DNA of 64,000 nt from an uncultured Bacteroidales bacterium (GTDB lineage Bacteria; Bacteroidota; Bacteroidia; Bacteroidales; UBA932): positions 1-64,000 of the forward strand of contig CAJOLJ010000006.1 of the NCBI GenBank assembly GCA_905235445.1, in the 5' to 3' direction. The notes under the pieces were generated by a model, which did not search any database, had not been told where the DNA came from, and saw only the letters and a program-made list of their open reading frames with translations. A program made the translations under genes and the position numbers. Below are positions 33,728-42,814 of the stretch, in pieces; the first letter of the stretch is position 1; every line of letters begins with the position of its first letter.

Positions 33728-36700
33728 TTAAAGCTTTCTTTGGACTTTGTAGCTTACGCCCAGTTCATTTATTTTCCTTATGAAGTCGTTCGACAGGCTC
33801 ACGGAGTATTTCCTGGACATGAAATCAATGGTGTACTTCGTAGCGGGGTCGAAAAGGGACAGTCCCAGGGGAATCTTTCCCGGGTTCTCCTTTATTATGC
33901 GAAGCAACCTCTGGCGGAACTTCTCATTGAGCTGGTTCGTTACGACACTGATGGAAAAACCTGATACGAATGCGTCGGTGACATTGCCAAGGAACATCAC
34001 CCTGCTTATCTTCAGTCCCCATGGGGCCGGACGGTCATCCTTCGGTTTGTAGCGTTCAGCGATTTCCCCTTCGATGAACACGGCGGAATGGATGTTCTGG
34101 AAGAACCTCATGAAGGTTTCGTTGTCGGTGCCGAACAGTGCTATCTCATAAGAGCCGCTGAAGTCCTCTATCGTCGATTTTGAGAAGGGTTTGCCGGTCT
34201 TGGTGGCCATACTCTTGAAGTCGGTTACGAAGCCAGCCATGGCCACTTTCTGTGGCGTCCTGAGCAATTGCGCCTCGCTTATCTTGTCAAGCATCTCCCC
34301 GCACTTCACATTTGTGAAGTTCTCCATCTCGAAGGCATACTGGTCCAGTGGATGGGAAGAGAGGTACATTCCCACGATTTCCTTCTCCTTCTGGAGCAGG
34401 AAGAGCTGGTCCTCCTCCAGCGGGTCGGGAATTTCCGGCTTGCTTGGAAGCAGTTCCTCGATTTCCCCGAAAAGGGACATGGCGTTTTCCTCCGCCCCTC
34501 CGCGGTGCAACTCCCCGTAGTTCATAAGTTCCTCCAGGAAGTCCTTCCCGCTTCTGCACAGCTGGAAATACTGAGTCCTCTTTATCTTGAACGAGTCCAG
34601 CGTACCTGAGTAGATGAGGGTCTCAAAAGCCTTCCTGTTCACGAACCCCCCGGCCCTCTCCACGAAATCGTAGATATCCTTGAAAGGCCCATGCTCTTTC
34701 CTTTCTTTAACGATGGCATCCACTATGTTGGCACCGAAACCCTTCATTCCCCCGAGTCCGAAACGGATGTCCCCGTTCTTGTTCACGGAGAAGTGGGAGC
34801 TTGACTCGTTGATGTCGGGGTTCAGGACCTTGAGGCCGCCTTTCTTGCAGTCATCCATGATTTCCTGGATCTCCGCCATGTTGTTTAGGTTCTGGCTGAG
34901 GTTGGCGGCCTGGAACTCGGAAGGATAGTGTGCCTTGAGCCATCCTGTCTGGTAGGCTACCCAGGCATAGCAGGTAGCGTGGGACTTGTTGAAAGCGTAG
35001 GAAGCGAACTTCCTCCAGTCAGCCCAAATCTTGTCCAGGGTATCTTTTGGATGCCCGTTCTTCACACCGCCTTCGATGAACTCGGTGTACAGGGACTCCA
35101 GGACATCGAGTTTCTTCTTTCCCATGGCCTTGCGCAGCTTGTCCGCCTTTCCCTTGGAGAACCCGGCCACTTTCTGGGATATTCTCATGACCTGCTCCTG
35201 GTACACGGTCACACCGTATGTTTCCTCCAGGAACTCCGCCATGATGGGAAGGTCGTAGGCGATCTCCTCCTCGCCTCTTTTCCTGTTTACGAAGGAAGGA
35301 ATGTAGTCCATGGGACCCGGCCTGTACAGGGCGTTCATAGCGATAAGGTCCTCGAACCTTTGCGGATGGAGTCTCTGCAGCCACTCTTTCATACCTGCGG
35401 ACTCGAACTGGAACACGCTCTTGGTGTCACCGCGGCTATAGAGGGCATATGTCTCGGGATCATCTATCGGGATGGCCTCTATGTCAATGTCCTCTCCATA
35501 ACGTTCCTTTACGAGAGAAAGGCATTCCTTTATGATGGACAGGGTCCGGAGACCCAGAAAATCCATTTTCAGCATACCCACCTCCTCGATATAGGACCCT
35601 TCATACTGGGATACCCACACCTCCTGCCCGGTGGCCTTGTCGGTACCGAGCGTGATGGGAATGTAGTCTGTCAGGTCGCCCCTGCCGATAATCATGGCGC
35701 AGGCGTGGATGCCGGTCTGACGGATGCAGCCTTCCAGTTGGAGGGCATACTTGAGGACATCACGGATAAGGGGGTTGTTCCCCTCGTACTCAGCCTTGAG
35801 GTCCGGGATATATTTGACGCAGTTCTTCAGGGTCGGTTTCATCTCCTTTTCCTCCCCGTTCACTTTCACCGTGAAGGGTCGGTCGGGAATCATCTTGGCA
35901 AGACGGTTGGAGTCGTCGATGCTCAGGCGGCTCACCCTAGCAACGTCCTTTATGGCCATCTTCGCTGCCATAGTACCGAAGGTGATGACATGGGAAATGT
36001 GGTCCACCCCGTAATGGTCCTGGACATACTGTATGACCTTGTACCTGCCTTCATCGTCGAAGTCCACGTCAATATCCGGCATTGATATACGCTCGGGGTT
36101 CAGGAACCTCTCGAACAGGAGGTCATACTTGATGGGGTCAAGGTTCGTGATCCTGAGGCAGTATGCAACTGCGCTACCTGCTGCGGAGCCCCTGCCCGGG
36201 CCCACGGAGATGTCGTGGTCCTTGGCCCAGTTGATGAAGTCCTGGACAATGAGGAAGTAGTCCGGGAAACCCATCCTGGATATGGTCTTCAGCTCAAAAT
36301 CAATTCTTTCGGACTGTTCCTCATTCAGAGGGTCCCCGTATCTCATCTTGGCACCCTCGTAGCAAAGGTGACAGAGGTATGCAACCGATTTGCGGAAGTC
36401 CTCGCCCCTGTCGTTTCCCTTCTCGTCGTTGCGGCCTTCGTCTATGACATCCTTGTACTTGTCAAGATAGAAGTCAATGTTGGAGTGGAACGCCTCGGGA
36501 AGGTCGAACTTTGGAAGTACGTGGTCACGGTCGATTTCATACCTCTCTACCTTGTCGAGGATTTCCAGGGTGTTTGAAAGTGCTTCCGGATGGTCGGGGA
36601 ACAGAGCAAGCATCTCCTCCTCGCTCTTCAGGTACTCCTGCTGGGTGTAGTGGAGGCGGTCCGGTTCGTCAACGTACTTTCCCGTATTGAGGCATATAAG

Positions 36701-37390
36701 CCTGTCATGGGCCTCGCCGTCCTCTTTGCGAACGAAGTGGCTGTCATTGGTCGCAATGACCTTTACGCCCATTTCCTTGCCGAGTTCGAAGATTACCTTG
36801 CTGTACTCCATCTGCCTTTCGTAGACTTCCAGGCTGAGGCCGGGAACCTCCGTCTTGTGGAGCATCACTTCCAGGTAGTAGTCATCCCCGAAGATGTCCT
36901 TGTGCCAGCGTATGGCCTCCCTTGCTGCATCCAGGTCGCCGGAGAGAATTTTCTGGGGAATTTCACCGGCAAGGCAGGCGGAAGAGCAGATGAGGTCCTC
37001 GTGGTATTTCTTGACAATGTCGTGGCAGACTCTCGGCTTGCCGTAGTACATACCCTCAAGGTGACCGGTGGATACGATCTTCATTAGGTTCTTGTATCCG
37101 TTGTAGTTCTTGGCAAGGAGAATGAGGTGGTAGTAACGCTTGTGGGCGTTGTCCTTGAGTTTGTGGTCATAGCCCCTGGTGACGTAGATTTCACAACCTA
37201 CGATGGGCTTTACGGAAGGGTGCTTCTTCGCGAACTTGAAGAACTCCTTGATTCCGTACAAGTTTCCGTGGTCAGTGATAGCCAGTCCCGGCATACCGAG
37301 TTCCTCCGCCCTGTTGAACAGGTTTTCAATGGAAGCCTGTCCATCGAGGATGGAATACTGGGTATGGACGTGAAGATGTACAAAAGCCAT
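33728..37390 (-). CDS. dnaE: DNA polymerase III alpha subunit
   Basis: The replicative polymerase. From the ATG at 37390 (MAFVHLHVHTQYSILDGQ) it has 1220 residues; the frame opens 38 codons earlier, but the PHP domain begins at the internal start. PHP motifs are at the N-terminus (HLHVHTQYS, ITDHGNLYG), the catalytic aspartates in RISMPDIDVDFDDEGR near 440, GPGRGSAAGSAVAYCLRIT near 400, and ALYRPGPMDYIPSFVNRKRG near 690. The C-terminal OB region (about 1000-1100) is present. Size and domain order are normal for DnaE1. Confidence 0.97.
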   Translation of the reverse strand: MAFVHLHVHTQYSILDGQASIENLFNRAEELGMPGLAITDHGNLYGIKEFFKFAKKHPSVKPIVGCEIYVTRGYDHKLKDNAHKRYYHLILLAKNYNGYKNLMKIVSTGHLEGMYYGKPRVCHDIVKKYHEDLICSSACLAGEIPQKILSGDLDAAREAIRWHKDIFGDDYYLEVMLHKTEVPGLSLEVYERQMEYSKVIFELGKEMGVKVIATNDSHFVRKEDGEAHDRLICLNTGKYVDEPDRLHYTQQEYLKSEEEMLALFPDHPEALSNTLEILDKVERYEIDRDHVLPKFDLPEAFHSNIDFYLDKYKDVIDEGRNDEKGNDRGEDFRKSVAYLCHLCYEGAKMRYGDPLNEEQSERIDFELKTISRMGFPDYFLIVQDFINWAKDHDISVGPGRGSAAGSAVAYCLRITNLDPIKYDLLFERFLNPERISMPDIDVDFDDEGRYKVIQYVQDHYGVDHISHVITFGTMAAKMAIKDVARVSRLSIDDSNRLAKMIPDRPFTVKVNGEEKEMKPTLKNCVKYIPDLKAEYEGNNPLIRDVLKYALQLEGCIRQTGIHACAMIIGRGDLTDYIPITLGTDKATGQEVWVSQYEGSYIEEVGMLKMDFLGLRTLSIIKECLSLVKERYGEDIDIEAIPIDDPETYALYSRGDTKSVFQFESAGMKEWLQRLHPQRFEDLIAMNALYRPGPMDYIPSFVNRKRGEEEIAYDLPIMAEFLEETYGVTVYQEQVMRISQKVAGFSKGKADKLRKAMGKKKLDVLESLYTEFIEGGVKNGHPKDTLDKIWADWRKFASYAFNKSHATCYAWVAYQTGWLKAHYPSEFQAANLSQNLNNMAEIQEIMDDCKKGGLKVLNPDINESSSHFSVNKNGDIRFGLGGMKGFGANIVDAIVKERKEHGPFKDIYDFVERAGGFVNRKAFETLIYSGTLDSFKIKRTQYFQLCRSGKDFLEELMNYGELHRGGAEENAMSLFGEIEELLPSKPEIPDPLEEDQLFLLQKEKEIVGMYLSSHPLDQYAFEMENFTNVKCGEMLDKISEAQLLRTPQKVAMAGFVTDFKSMATKTGKPFSKSTIEDFSGSYEIALFGTDNETFMRFFQNIHSAVFIEGEIAERYKPKDDRPAPWGLKISRVMFLGNVTDAFVSGFSISVVTNQLNEKFRQRLLRIIKENPGKIPLGLSLFDPATKYTIDFMSRKYSVSLSNDFIRKINELGVSYKVQRKL

Positions 37391-37812
37391 AGTGTGTGTT
37401 GCTGTAAATAACGTTGGTTGTTCTTTCCTGTGAATTGGAAGGAAAACAAAGTTACTCCAAAATGGGTGAAAGAAAAAGACGCAGGCCAAAATTGTAATTG
37501 ACAAATGCGGTCATTTCCATGCTGGTCACCCCATGGAAAAATGACGGTACCGAAAGAAAGGAACGTGCATGAAAATGTTCTGCACCTTGACTCAAAATGA
37601 CCGAACCAAAAAGGACGCAGAAAATAAAATTATGTATTCATTCTTTTAACAACCAATGAAATGGGTTTACTTTTTTGATTTAAGAAGTTGTTATCAAAAT
37701 ATTGAAAAATACTGGTTTATCTAAAAAATAAAGTTTACTTTTACCACTGAAATCCCGCTACCCTACTTTCAGCGCACCATTTGTCCACCATCCTTGGTCA
37801 CCAGAACGCACA
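37391..37812. other. Divergent intergenic region dnaE / DUF6377 regulator
   Basis: 422 bp without a gene. It contains the dnaE -7 box at 37447-37454 and, on the plus strand, TACTTTTA at 37736-37743 (7 of 8) as a weak candidate promoter for the regulator. No repeats or structured RNA stand out. Confidence 0.6.
37447..37454 (-). promoter_or_regulatory. dnaE promoter -7 box
   Basis: Minus strand TAACTTTG, exact TAnnTTTG match, 56 bases before the dnaE start. No clear -33 box. Confidence 0.5.
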
Positions 37813-39438
37813 ATGAAACGTCATCCCAGATACATTTTACCGGTCCTCTACTTTCTGTCCATCAGTCTCTTTTGCCACTCGCAGGGTGATGGAAGCCGTG
37901 ATGCCGTCATAGAGGAGGAACTCGAGCGTCTCGACGGGATTATCTCCTCGAGACCGGCCCGGGAAGAAAAGAAAATAGGTGAGATCCTGGAAAAGACAAC
38001 CACCCTTTTCAAGCGCTCGACATCCTATGGCAAGAAGATGGGTATAGCGAGAGAACTCGTCAGTGACTACACCTCTTTCCAACTGGACTCCCTCATACTC
38101 TACCTTGAGGAACAGATGAGATATGCGGACGCCTCCATGGATGACCAACAGATAGCAAGTTCCAGCATTGCCCTTTCTGAGGCCTTCACTTCAGGAGGAT
38201 TCTACACTGAGGCTTACGACATACTCTCCTCAATCGATACCTCCATACTCGTTTCTTCCCCCAAGACCGAGTACTTCATGGCCTGCTACCGTCTTTCCCG
38301 CAGCCTTTCTTCCGACCCCTCCAAACCCCTCAATTATCCACTCCTAGAGGAAGATGAGGCCCACTGCCTTCGTCGTGCCGTATACTTCGACAGGGGCAAG
38401 TCTTCCGATGGAGTTGCTCTGCGAAGAGCCCTTCTTGACCTAAGCCAGGGCAATTATTCCGCTGCCCGGACATCCCTTGAGCCCATTCTCACCGACAAGG
38501 ACATTTCCAGGGAGTCTTTCGCCGAGGCTGCACTCCTCCAGTCCACGGTCTGCTCCCTGCAAGGAAATGACAGCGAGAGCCTTTACTGGAAGATTCTATC
38601 TGCCCAGTCCGATATGACATGCCTTCGCAGGAACTATACGTCCCTCATTGCGGTAGCCTCGGAAATAGCCCCCTCTGACCCGGGAAGGGCCCTGAGGTAC
38701 ATCCGCCAATGCCTTGACGATGCTCTCCTATACGGAGGAAAAGTCCAGGTGGGGGAGATTTCTAAGGTGCTGCCACTTATCGGGGATTCTTATGATACAC
38801 TAGCTCCCGAGGAAAGCACCAAGTCTGGGCCTGTTGTACTCATTGTCATTTTATCCCTGCTTCTTATAGGGGCACTCACATTTCTCTTTCTGCTATACCG
38901 GAAGAGTCACTCTTCGGGAGTTGCAACAGCAAAGGGAGGGGAGGAAGATGCATCTGCAAGCGAGGAACTCTCAATGGCGAAAGACAGGCAGCGGAGTCTC
39001 TTTGCCGCCTTCCTTTCACGCCAGGCCGATACGATGGACAAGTTCAGGACCTTCGAGACGACAGTAGCGAAAAACCTGAAATCAAACAGGGGAGCGGAAA
39101 TCCTGAAGGAAATGACCCTTTCCAAAACGTCTGACGTGGGGGCGGAGGAGTTTTGCCGCTTCTTCGACAGGACCTTCCTGGAGATGTACCCCTCTTTCAT
39201 GGATCAGTTCAATGACCTTCTTACGGAAGGGGAGAGGTTTGAGGTGAAAGATGGAGTGCTTCCCACGGAACTGAGGATATACGCCCTGATGCGCCTTGGT
39301 ATAGAGGATACGGGGGAGATAGCAAAAATTCTCAACTACTCAGTCCGGACAATCTACAACTACAAGGTCAAAGTCAAAGGGGCGGCGAGGATACCTAAGG
39401 AGGAGTTCGACGCTGCGGTCAGAAGAATCGGACAGTAG
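37813..39438 (+). CDS. DUF6377 TPR-transmembrane regulator
   Basis: A 541-residue protein: signal peptide, periplasmic alpha-helical TPR-like region (about 25-335), one membrane helix at about 342-362 (VVLIVILSLLLIGALTFLFLLY), and a cytoplasmic C-terminus. FCRFFDRTFLEMYPSFMDQFNDLL, TELRIYALMRLGIEDTGEIAKIL and YSVRTIYNYKVKVKG follow, the signature of DUF6377 with a helix-turn-helix at the end. Such proteins are thought to be membrane-bound transcription regulators in Bacteroidales. No clear target operon; the nearest downstream genes run the opposite way. Confidence 0.82.
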   Translation: MKRHPRYILPVLYFLSISLFCHSQGDGSRDAVIEEELERLDGIISSRPAREEKKIGEILEKTTTLFKRSTSYGKKMGIARELVSDYTSFQLDSLILYLEEQMRYADASMDDQQIASSSIALSEAFTSGGFYTEAYDILSSIDTSILVSSPKTEYFMACYRLSRSLSSDPSKPLNYPLLEEDEAHCLRRAVYFDRGKSSDGVALRRALLDLSQGNYSAARTSLEPILTDKDISRESFAEAALLQSTVCSLQGNDSESLYWKILSAQSDMTCLRRNYTSLIAVASEIAPSDPGRALRYIRQCLDDALLYGGKVQVGEISKVLPLIGDSYDTLAPEESTKSGPVVLIVILSLLLIGALTFLFLLYRKSHSSGVATAKGGEEDASASEELSMAKDRQRSLFAAFLSRQADTMDKFRTFETTVAKNLKSNRGAEILKEMTLSKTSDVGAEEFCRFFDRTFLEMYPSFMDQFNDLLTEGERFEVKDGVLPTELRIYALMRLGIEDTGEIAKILNYSVRTIYNYKVKVKGAARIPKEEFDAAVRRIGQ

Positions 39439-39480
39439 TCCTTTCTTGGTTGAGCATTCTTCTGCCGGGGGACAAAAACA

Positions 39481-39636
39481 CTATACAAGCAGCCATTCCG
39501 TTGCTGAGACTATGTGAATGGTCTTACCATCGATTTCGACATCCCGGGTGGGGGAGAAGGCGATCAGTGTCAGATTGTCGCAGTGAAGCGGACCTGATGC
39601 CCGAATCAGTACCGAGGTCTCGCGTTTATATGACAT
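39481..39636 (-). CDS. Possible 51-residue protein in the 770-bp gap
   Basis: ATG at 39636 to TAG at 39481 encodes a compositionally normal globular-looking sequence (MSYKRETSVLIRASG, then DNLTLIAFSPTRDVEIDGKTI). All three arginine codons in the middle are CGC or CGG, unlike neighbours, which favour AGG and CGT. An in-frame TGA lies nine codons before the ATG. It may be a small gene or the tail of a broken one. I do not recognise the family. Confidence 0.35.
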   Translation of the reverse strand: MSYKRETSVLIRASGPLHCDNLTLIAFSPTRDVEIDGKTIHIVSATEWLLV

Positions 39637-39710
39637 GGGCGTGTCGATTTCTTTCCTCAATCATAAGATTCCTTAAATGGTTGATACATAGGTGGTAATA
39701 ATAACTAAAT

Positions 39711-39756
39711 TCCGATAAAATGCAAATTTCGGGCTTCTGAAATCCGATAAAATGCA
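39711..39756. repeat. 14-bp direct repeat pair
   Basis: TCCGATAAAATGCA at 39711-39724 and 39743-39756, 32 bases start to start (about three helical turns). It lies about 75-120 bases upstream of the possible 51-residue ORF on the minus strand. Confidence 0.75.
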
Positions 39757-40208
39757 TGCTGAAAATAAGTGCGGCCTTGCATTGCTGCAGGACCGCATAG
39801 GGTGTTAACAATATTAGCCTGGCATCAGACCTCCTGGTGCAAGGGTACGAACTTTTTACGAGAAGTACAGGTCGGCTTCCATCTTGTGCCCGCCCGTACG
39901 AGGCCGGGGAGGCGTTTGCCGCCACCGTAGATCCTGCGGGGGAATTCTCCCCGGATTGAGGGGTCTGCAGAATTAGCCTTGACCTTGCGGAGTAAGGTGG
40001 AGCGGGCGAGGTTGCCGGTATGTCTTCTATACCCGATTATCATCCAGAGGGCGGTTGCATTCCGTAACTCTGACAAAATATGCTTCGATAACTATCTTTA
40101 CATTCTATTCTTACTATCGGTTCCGGCTCCGGTGCCACGATACTTGCTCTGGGCTTTGTTGAAGGTGTGTTTTCCGGATTTGGGTTGACTCAGACAGTGG
40201 CAAAAGGG

Positions 40209-42806
40209 TTAATCAATGGATATCCTAGCTTTTATAGTCTCTTTGTGTGAATCCTCGAATTTGACCTCAGCCGTTATCTCATGCACGCCGGAAGTCAGGA
40301 CCACCGAGGATCCAACGGGATTTCCGTCGAAGAACCAGTTCACTTCCTTCACTTTGTACAGTTCACTGGGAACAAGGGTGAAGGGGAGGGTCTGTCCTGC
40401 AGAGAGGCTCTCGGACGGCAGGGAAATGTAGTTGATCCCGAGTGTGGAGGGATTCATTTCGTCGGAGATGTGGTTCGGTCCCGTGAATGATGCGAAAATC
40501 ATAAGGTTTCCGGGGGTAAACTCATACCACTCGTGAAGAGCTGTTGTTGCGGATAAGTAGTAAAGCACACCTCCTGAAATGGATTCACCCAAGTCCATGG
40601 TGAGAGGATAATCTGAGTCGATATTTTCCACGATGTATCCTATGATGATATCCTTGTTCGCAGGAATTTTAATGCCATAGGAAGAAAGGTCCACGGTGTT
40701 CAAGGAATAGAAAGCGCCACCGAAAGTGCAGCCGCTTATTTTTACTGTCAACAGTCTTTCCTTTCCAGCTTCCATAAGAACGTACACATTGTCCGCCGAG
40801 GTTCCCCTAAGCGGGATGGTAATGCTCTGAAGGGTACAACCGACGAGACTTTCAACTTCAGACGCCTCGAATCTTGACGCCCCGGAGATGCTCTGCGGAG
40901 AACTCCCCATTCCAAGGCTCGATATGCCCGTCATCATGTCGTAGTGCGTGAGTTCCCCGCCTCCTTCAATGACAATGGCCTTAATGACAAAGTCCATGTC
41001 CTGCGAGGCACCCAGCGAGAAGTCCACTTCACGTGTGGCGTCCATGTACCGCTCCTTTGATATCATCACATCGTAGAGGTCGGTGGTGGGATTACTTAGG
41101 AACAGGAAGTAACTTCCATCATCAGCGGTGGTCGTTGAGACGAGCGCATTGGAAGAGAAAACCTGGGCATTGGATATGCGGAGTTTAACCTCCCTGCCCT
41201 CAATCGACAAGGAGGACACCGTCTTGGTTCCGCCCCCCTTGCCGGCGAGACTCACAGTGGCACCACCCACCGGATTTCCTTCCGTATCGGTAACTTTTCC
41301 TTTCAGAATGTATCCTCCGGTGTTGTACTGGAATGTAATGGATGTTCCGCCGCCGTAGGTTATATCGGTTATGGAATCCCCCACCTTCCCTCCGTCCCAG
41401 TCCTTCGGGACGAAGGAAGTGACGTTGCGCATGCCAGGATATATCACGGAATCTATGTTGTATACAGTCCCGTAAGCGGGAACGAGGTACAGGCATGGAT
41501 GGCTACCGTAAATGTTGATACCGTTCCCGGTTTTCCACCTTGCGGAAGCCGTAGTTCCGAGAACATCCCTATCCGAGGCATCGGCGTGGTATATGACCAT
41601 ACCCTTCGGCAAGGTTGCATCCCATTTCGTCCCGTCCCTCAGTTCAAGGATGAACCGTTCACCCAGGACCTTTGTAGGCAGTTGCAGCCCGCATCCCTGT
41701 CCCAGGGACTGGAGGGTCTTGGTCCCTGCTGTCAAGAGGGAGGGAATCTCGTACCATCCCAGGCATTCCCTTTCGATGTTGTTCATGTACGGGGGAATGT
41801 AGCCGCCGGAGTTGTGGCTTCCTCCGGCCATGAGGGAATAGTTGTCGGGATGGTCCGCCAGCCCGTTCTTTTCGTAGTCCGTGTCGTAATAGTCGGGAAG
41901 ACCAAGGACATGGCCGAATTCATGGCAGAAGGTGCCGATTCCGCACATCTTGAGATTTTTCAGAGGATACCTCGAGTAATCATCCACGAGTTCCGAGGAG
42001 CATGCATAGCGCATCGGCCTTACTCCATCTAACACATCGCTGTATTTGTACAAGGAGGATGCGTGGGGCCAGATGGTGTCGTCTCCGCCTCCGTTGGACT
42101 GTGCCTCTCCTGCGTAGAAGCAGTAGATGTTGTCTATGAAACCGTCGTGATCGATGTCATAGTCAGCAAAATTTACCCGGTTATCGAATAGTTTCAAGGC
42201 TTCGTTGATGCTGTAGGCAGCCATGTCGTAATGCTGCTTGGCATCATCATCCGGAAAGTCATTGTGGTTGAAGGGAAGGGTGACGGGACCAAATACGTCA
42301 AAGGAAGGATTGAACTGTCCGAGGGAAGCATCGATGTAGTAATCCTTGGCGCTTCCTATGGACCCGTTCACCGAGTATCCGGCCTGGTTCAGAAGGTTTC
42401 TGAACGCGGCATCGGCATTTGTCGTCTTGAATTTGAGATCCTGCCACTCAATGAGGATGACGAGGAATTTCTTGCTGCCACGGGTCATATCCGAGGCTCT
42501 CGTGCCGATGGACAGAAGTTCATTTCTGAGTCGTCTCATTTCAGCCCCCTTGGCCTCAGCGGTACGAAGTGAGGGGCTAAAGGAGTCGACCTTCCTGTAG
42601 AACCCGTCCGGACCTTTTTCCATTACATTTCCCGAGAGGTCGGTCGTGTAGGAGAAGAACTCGTCGCCGTGCCTGACGAGGGTCACTGTTGACCCGTCTG
42701 GTTGAGTCAGGACGAAGGGATGCTTGTTGGCGGAGTCCGCAAGAAGGCCCTGGGTCGGGAGGACCAGTGCAAATATCACAGTCAGAATGCTAAGTATCTT
42801 TTTCAT
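40209..42806 (-). CDS. Secreted M6-family metalloprotease
   Basis: An 865-residue exported protein. After a signal peptide (about 1-23) and a propeptide-like region, the M6 domain holds SAKDYYIDASLGQF (152-165) and the zinc site H295-E-F-G-H299 in CHEFGHVLGLPDYYD, with the third ligand Asp305 as in immune-inhibitor-A-like proteases. A calcium-like loop ADYDIDHDGFIDNIY is at 214-228. A carboxypeptidase-regulatory-like Ig domain begins at about 500 (ILKGKVTDTEGNPVGGATVSL), followed by beta-rich C-terminal modules. It is last in a three-gene operon, eight bases after the fimbrillin-like gene. A role in degrading host or dietary protein is inferred. Confidence 0.88.
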   Translation of the reverse strand: MKKILSILTVIFALVLPTQGLLADSANKHPFVLTQPDGSTVTLVRHGDEFFSYTTDLSGNVMEKGPDGFYRKVDSFSPSLRTAEAKGAEMRRLRNELLSIGTRASDMTRGSKKFLVILIEWQDLKFKTTNADAAFRNLLNQAGYSVNGSIGSAKDYYIDASLGQFNPSFDVFGPVTLPFNHNDFPDDDAKQHYDMAAYSINEALKLFDNRVNFADYDIDHDGFIDNIYCFYAGEAQSNGGGDDTIWPHASSLYKYSDVLDGVRPMRYACSSELVDDYSRYPLKNLKMCGIGTFCHEFGHVLGLPDYYDTDYEKNGLADHPDNYSLMAGGSHNSGGYIPPYMNNIERECLGWYEIPSLLTAGTKTLQSLGQGCGLQLPTKVLGERFILELRDGTKWDATLPKGMVIYHADASDRDVLGTTASARWKTGNGINIYGSHPCLYLVPAYGTVYNIDSVIYPGMRNVTSFVPKDWDGGKVGDSITDITYGGGTSITFQYNTGGYILKGKVTDTEGNPVGGATVSLAGKGGGTKTVSSLSIEGREVKLRISNAQVFSSNALVSTTTADDGSYFLFLSNPTTDLYDVMISKERYMDATREVDFSLGASQDMDFVIKAIVIEGGGELTHYDMMTGISSLGMGSSPQSISGASRFEASEVESLVGCTLQSITIPLRGTSADNVYVLMEAGKERLLTVKISGCTFGGAFYSLNTVDLSSYGIKIPANKDIIIGYIVENIDSDYPLTMDLGESISGGVLYYLSATTALHEWYEFTPGNLMIFASFTGPNHISDEMNPSTLGINYISLPSESLSAGQTLPFTLVPSELYKVKEVNWFFDGNPVGSSVVLTSGVHEITAEVKFEDSHKETIKARISID

Positions 42807-42814
42807 GGCTCCGT

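Larger units (their letters stand above)
39439..40208. other. 770-bp region of unclear origin, mostly non-coding
   Basis: The longest gap in the window. It holds a possible 51-residue ORF on the minus strand (39481-39636), a 14-bp direct repeat near 39711-39756, and a more G+C-rich stretch (about 39830-40060) open in one frame on each strand without resembling a known family. Its patchy composition suggests remnants of decayed or transferred DNA. Confidence 0.5.

Noticed and set aside
39825..40076. An 83-codon minus-strand frame rich in Arg and Lys
   Set aside because: No family resemblance, and the opposite strand is equally open over part of it. Kept only as part of the unclear gap.
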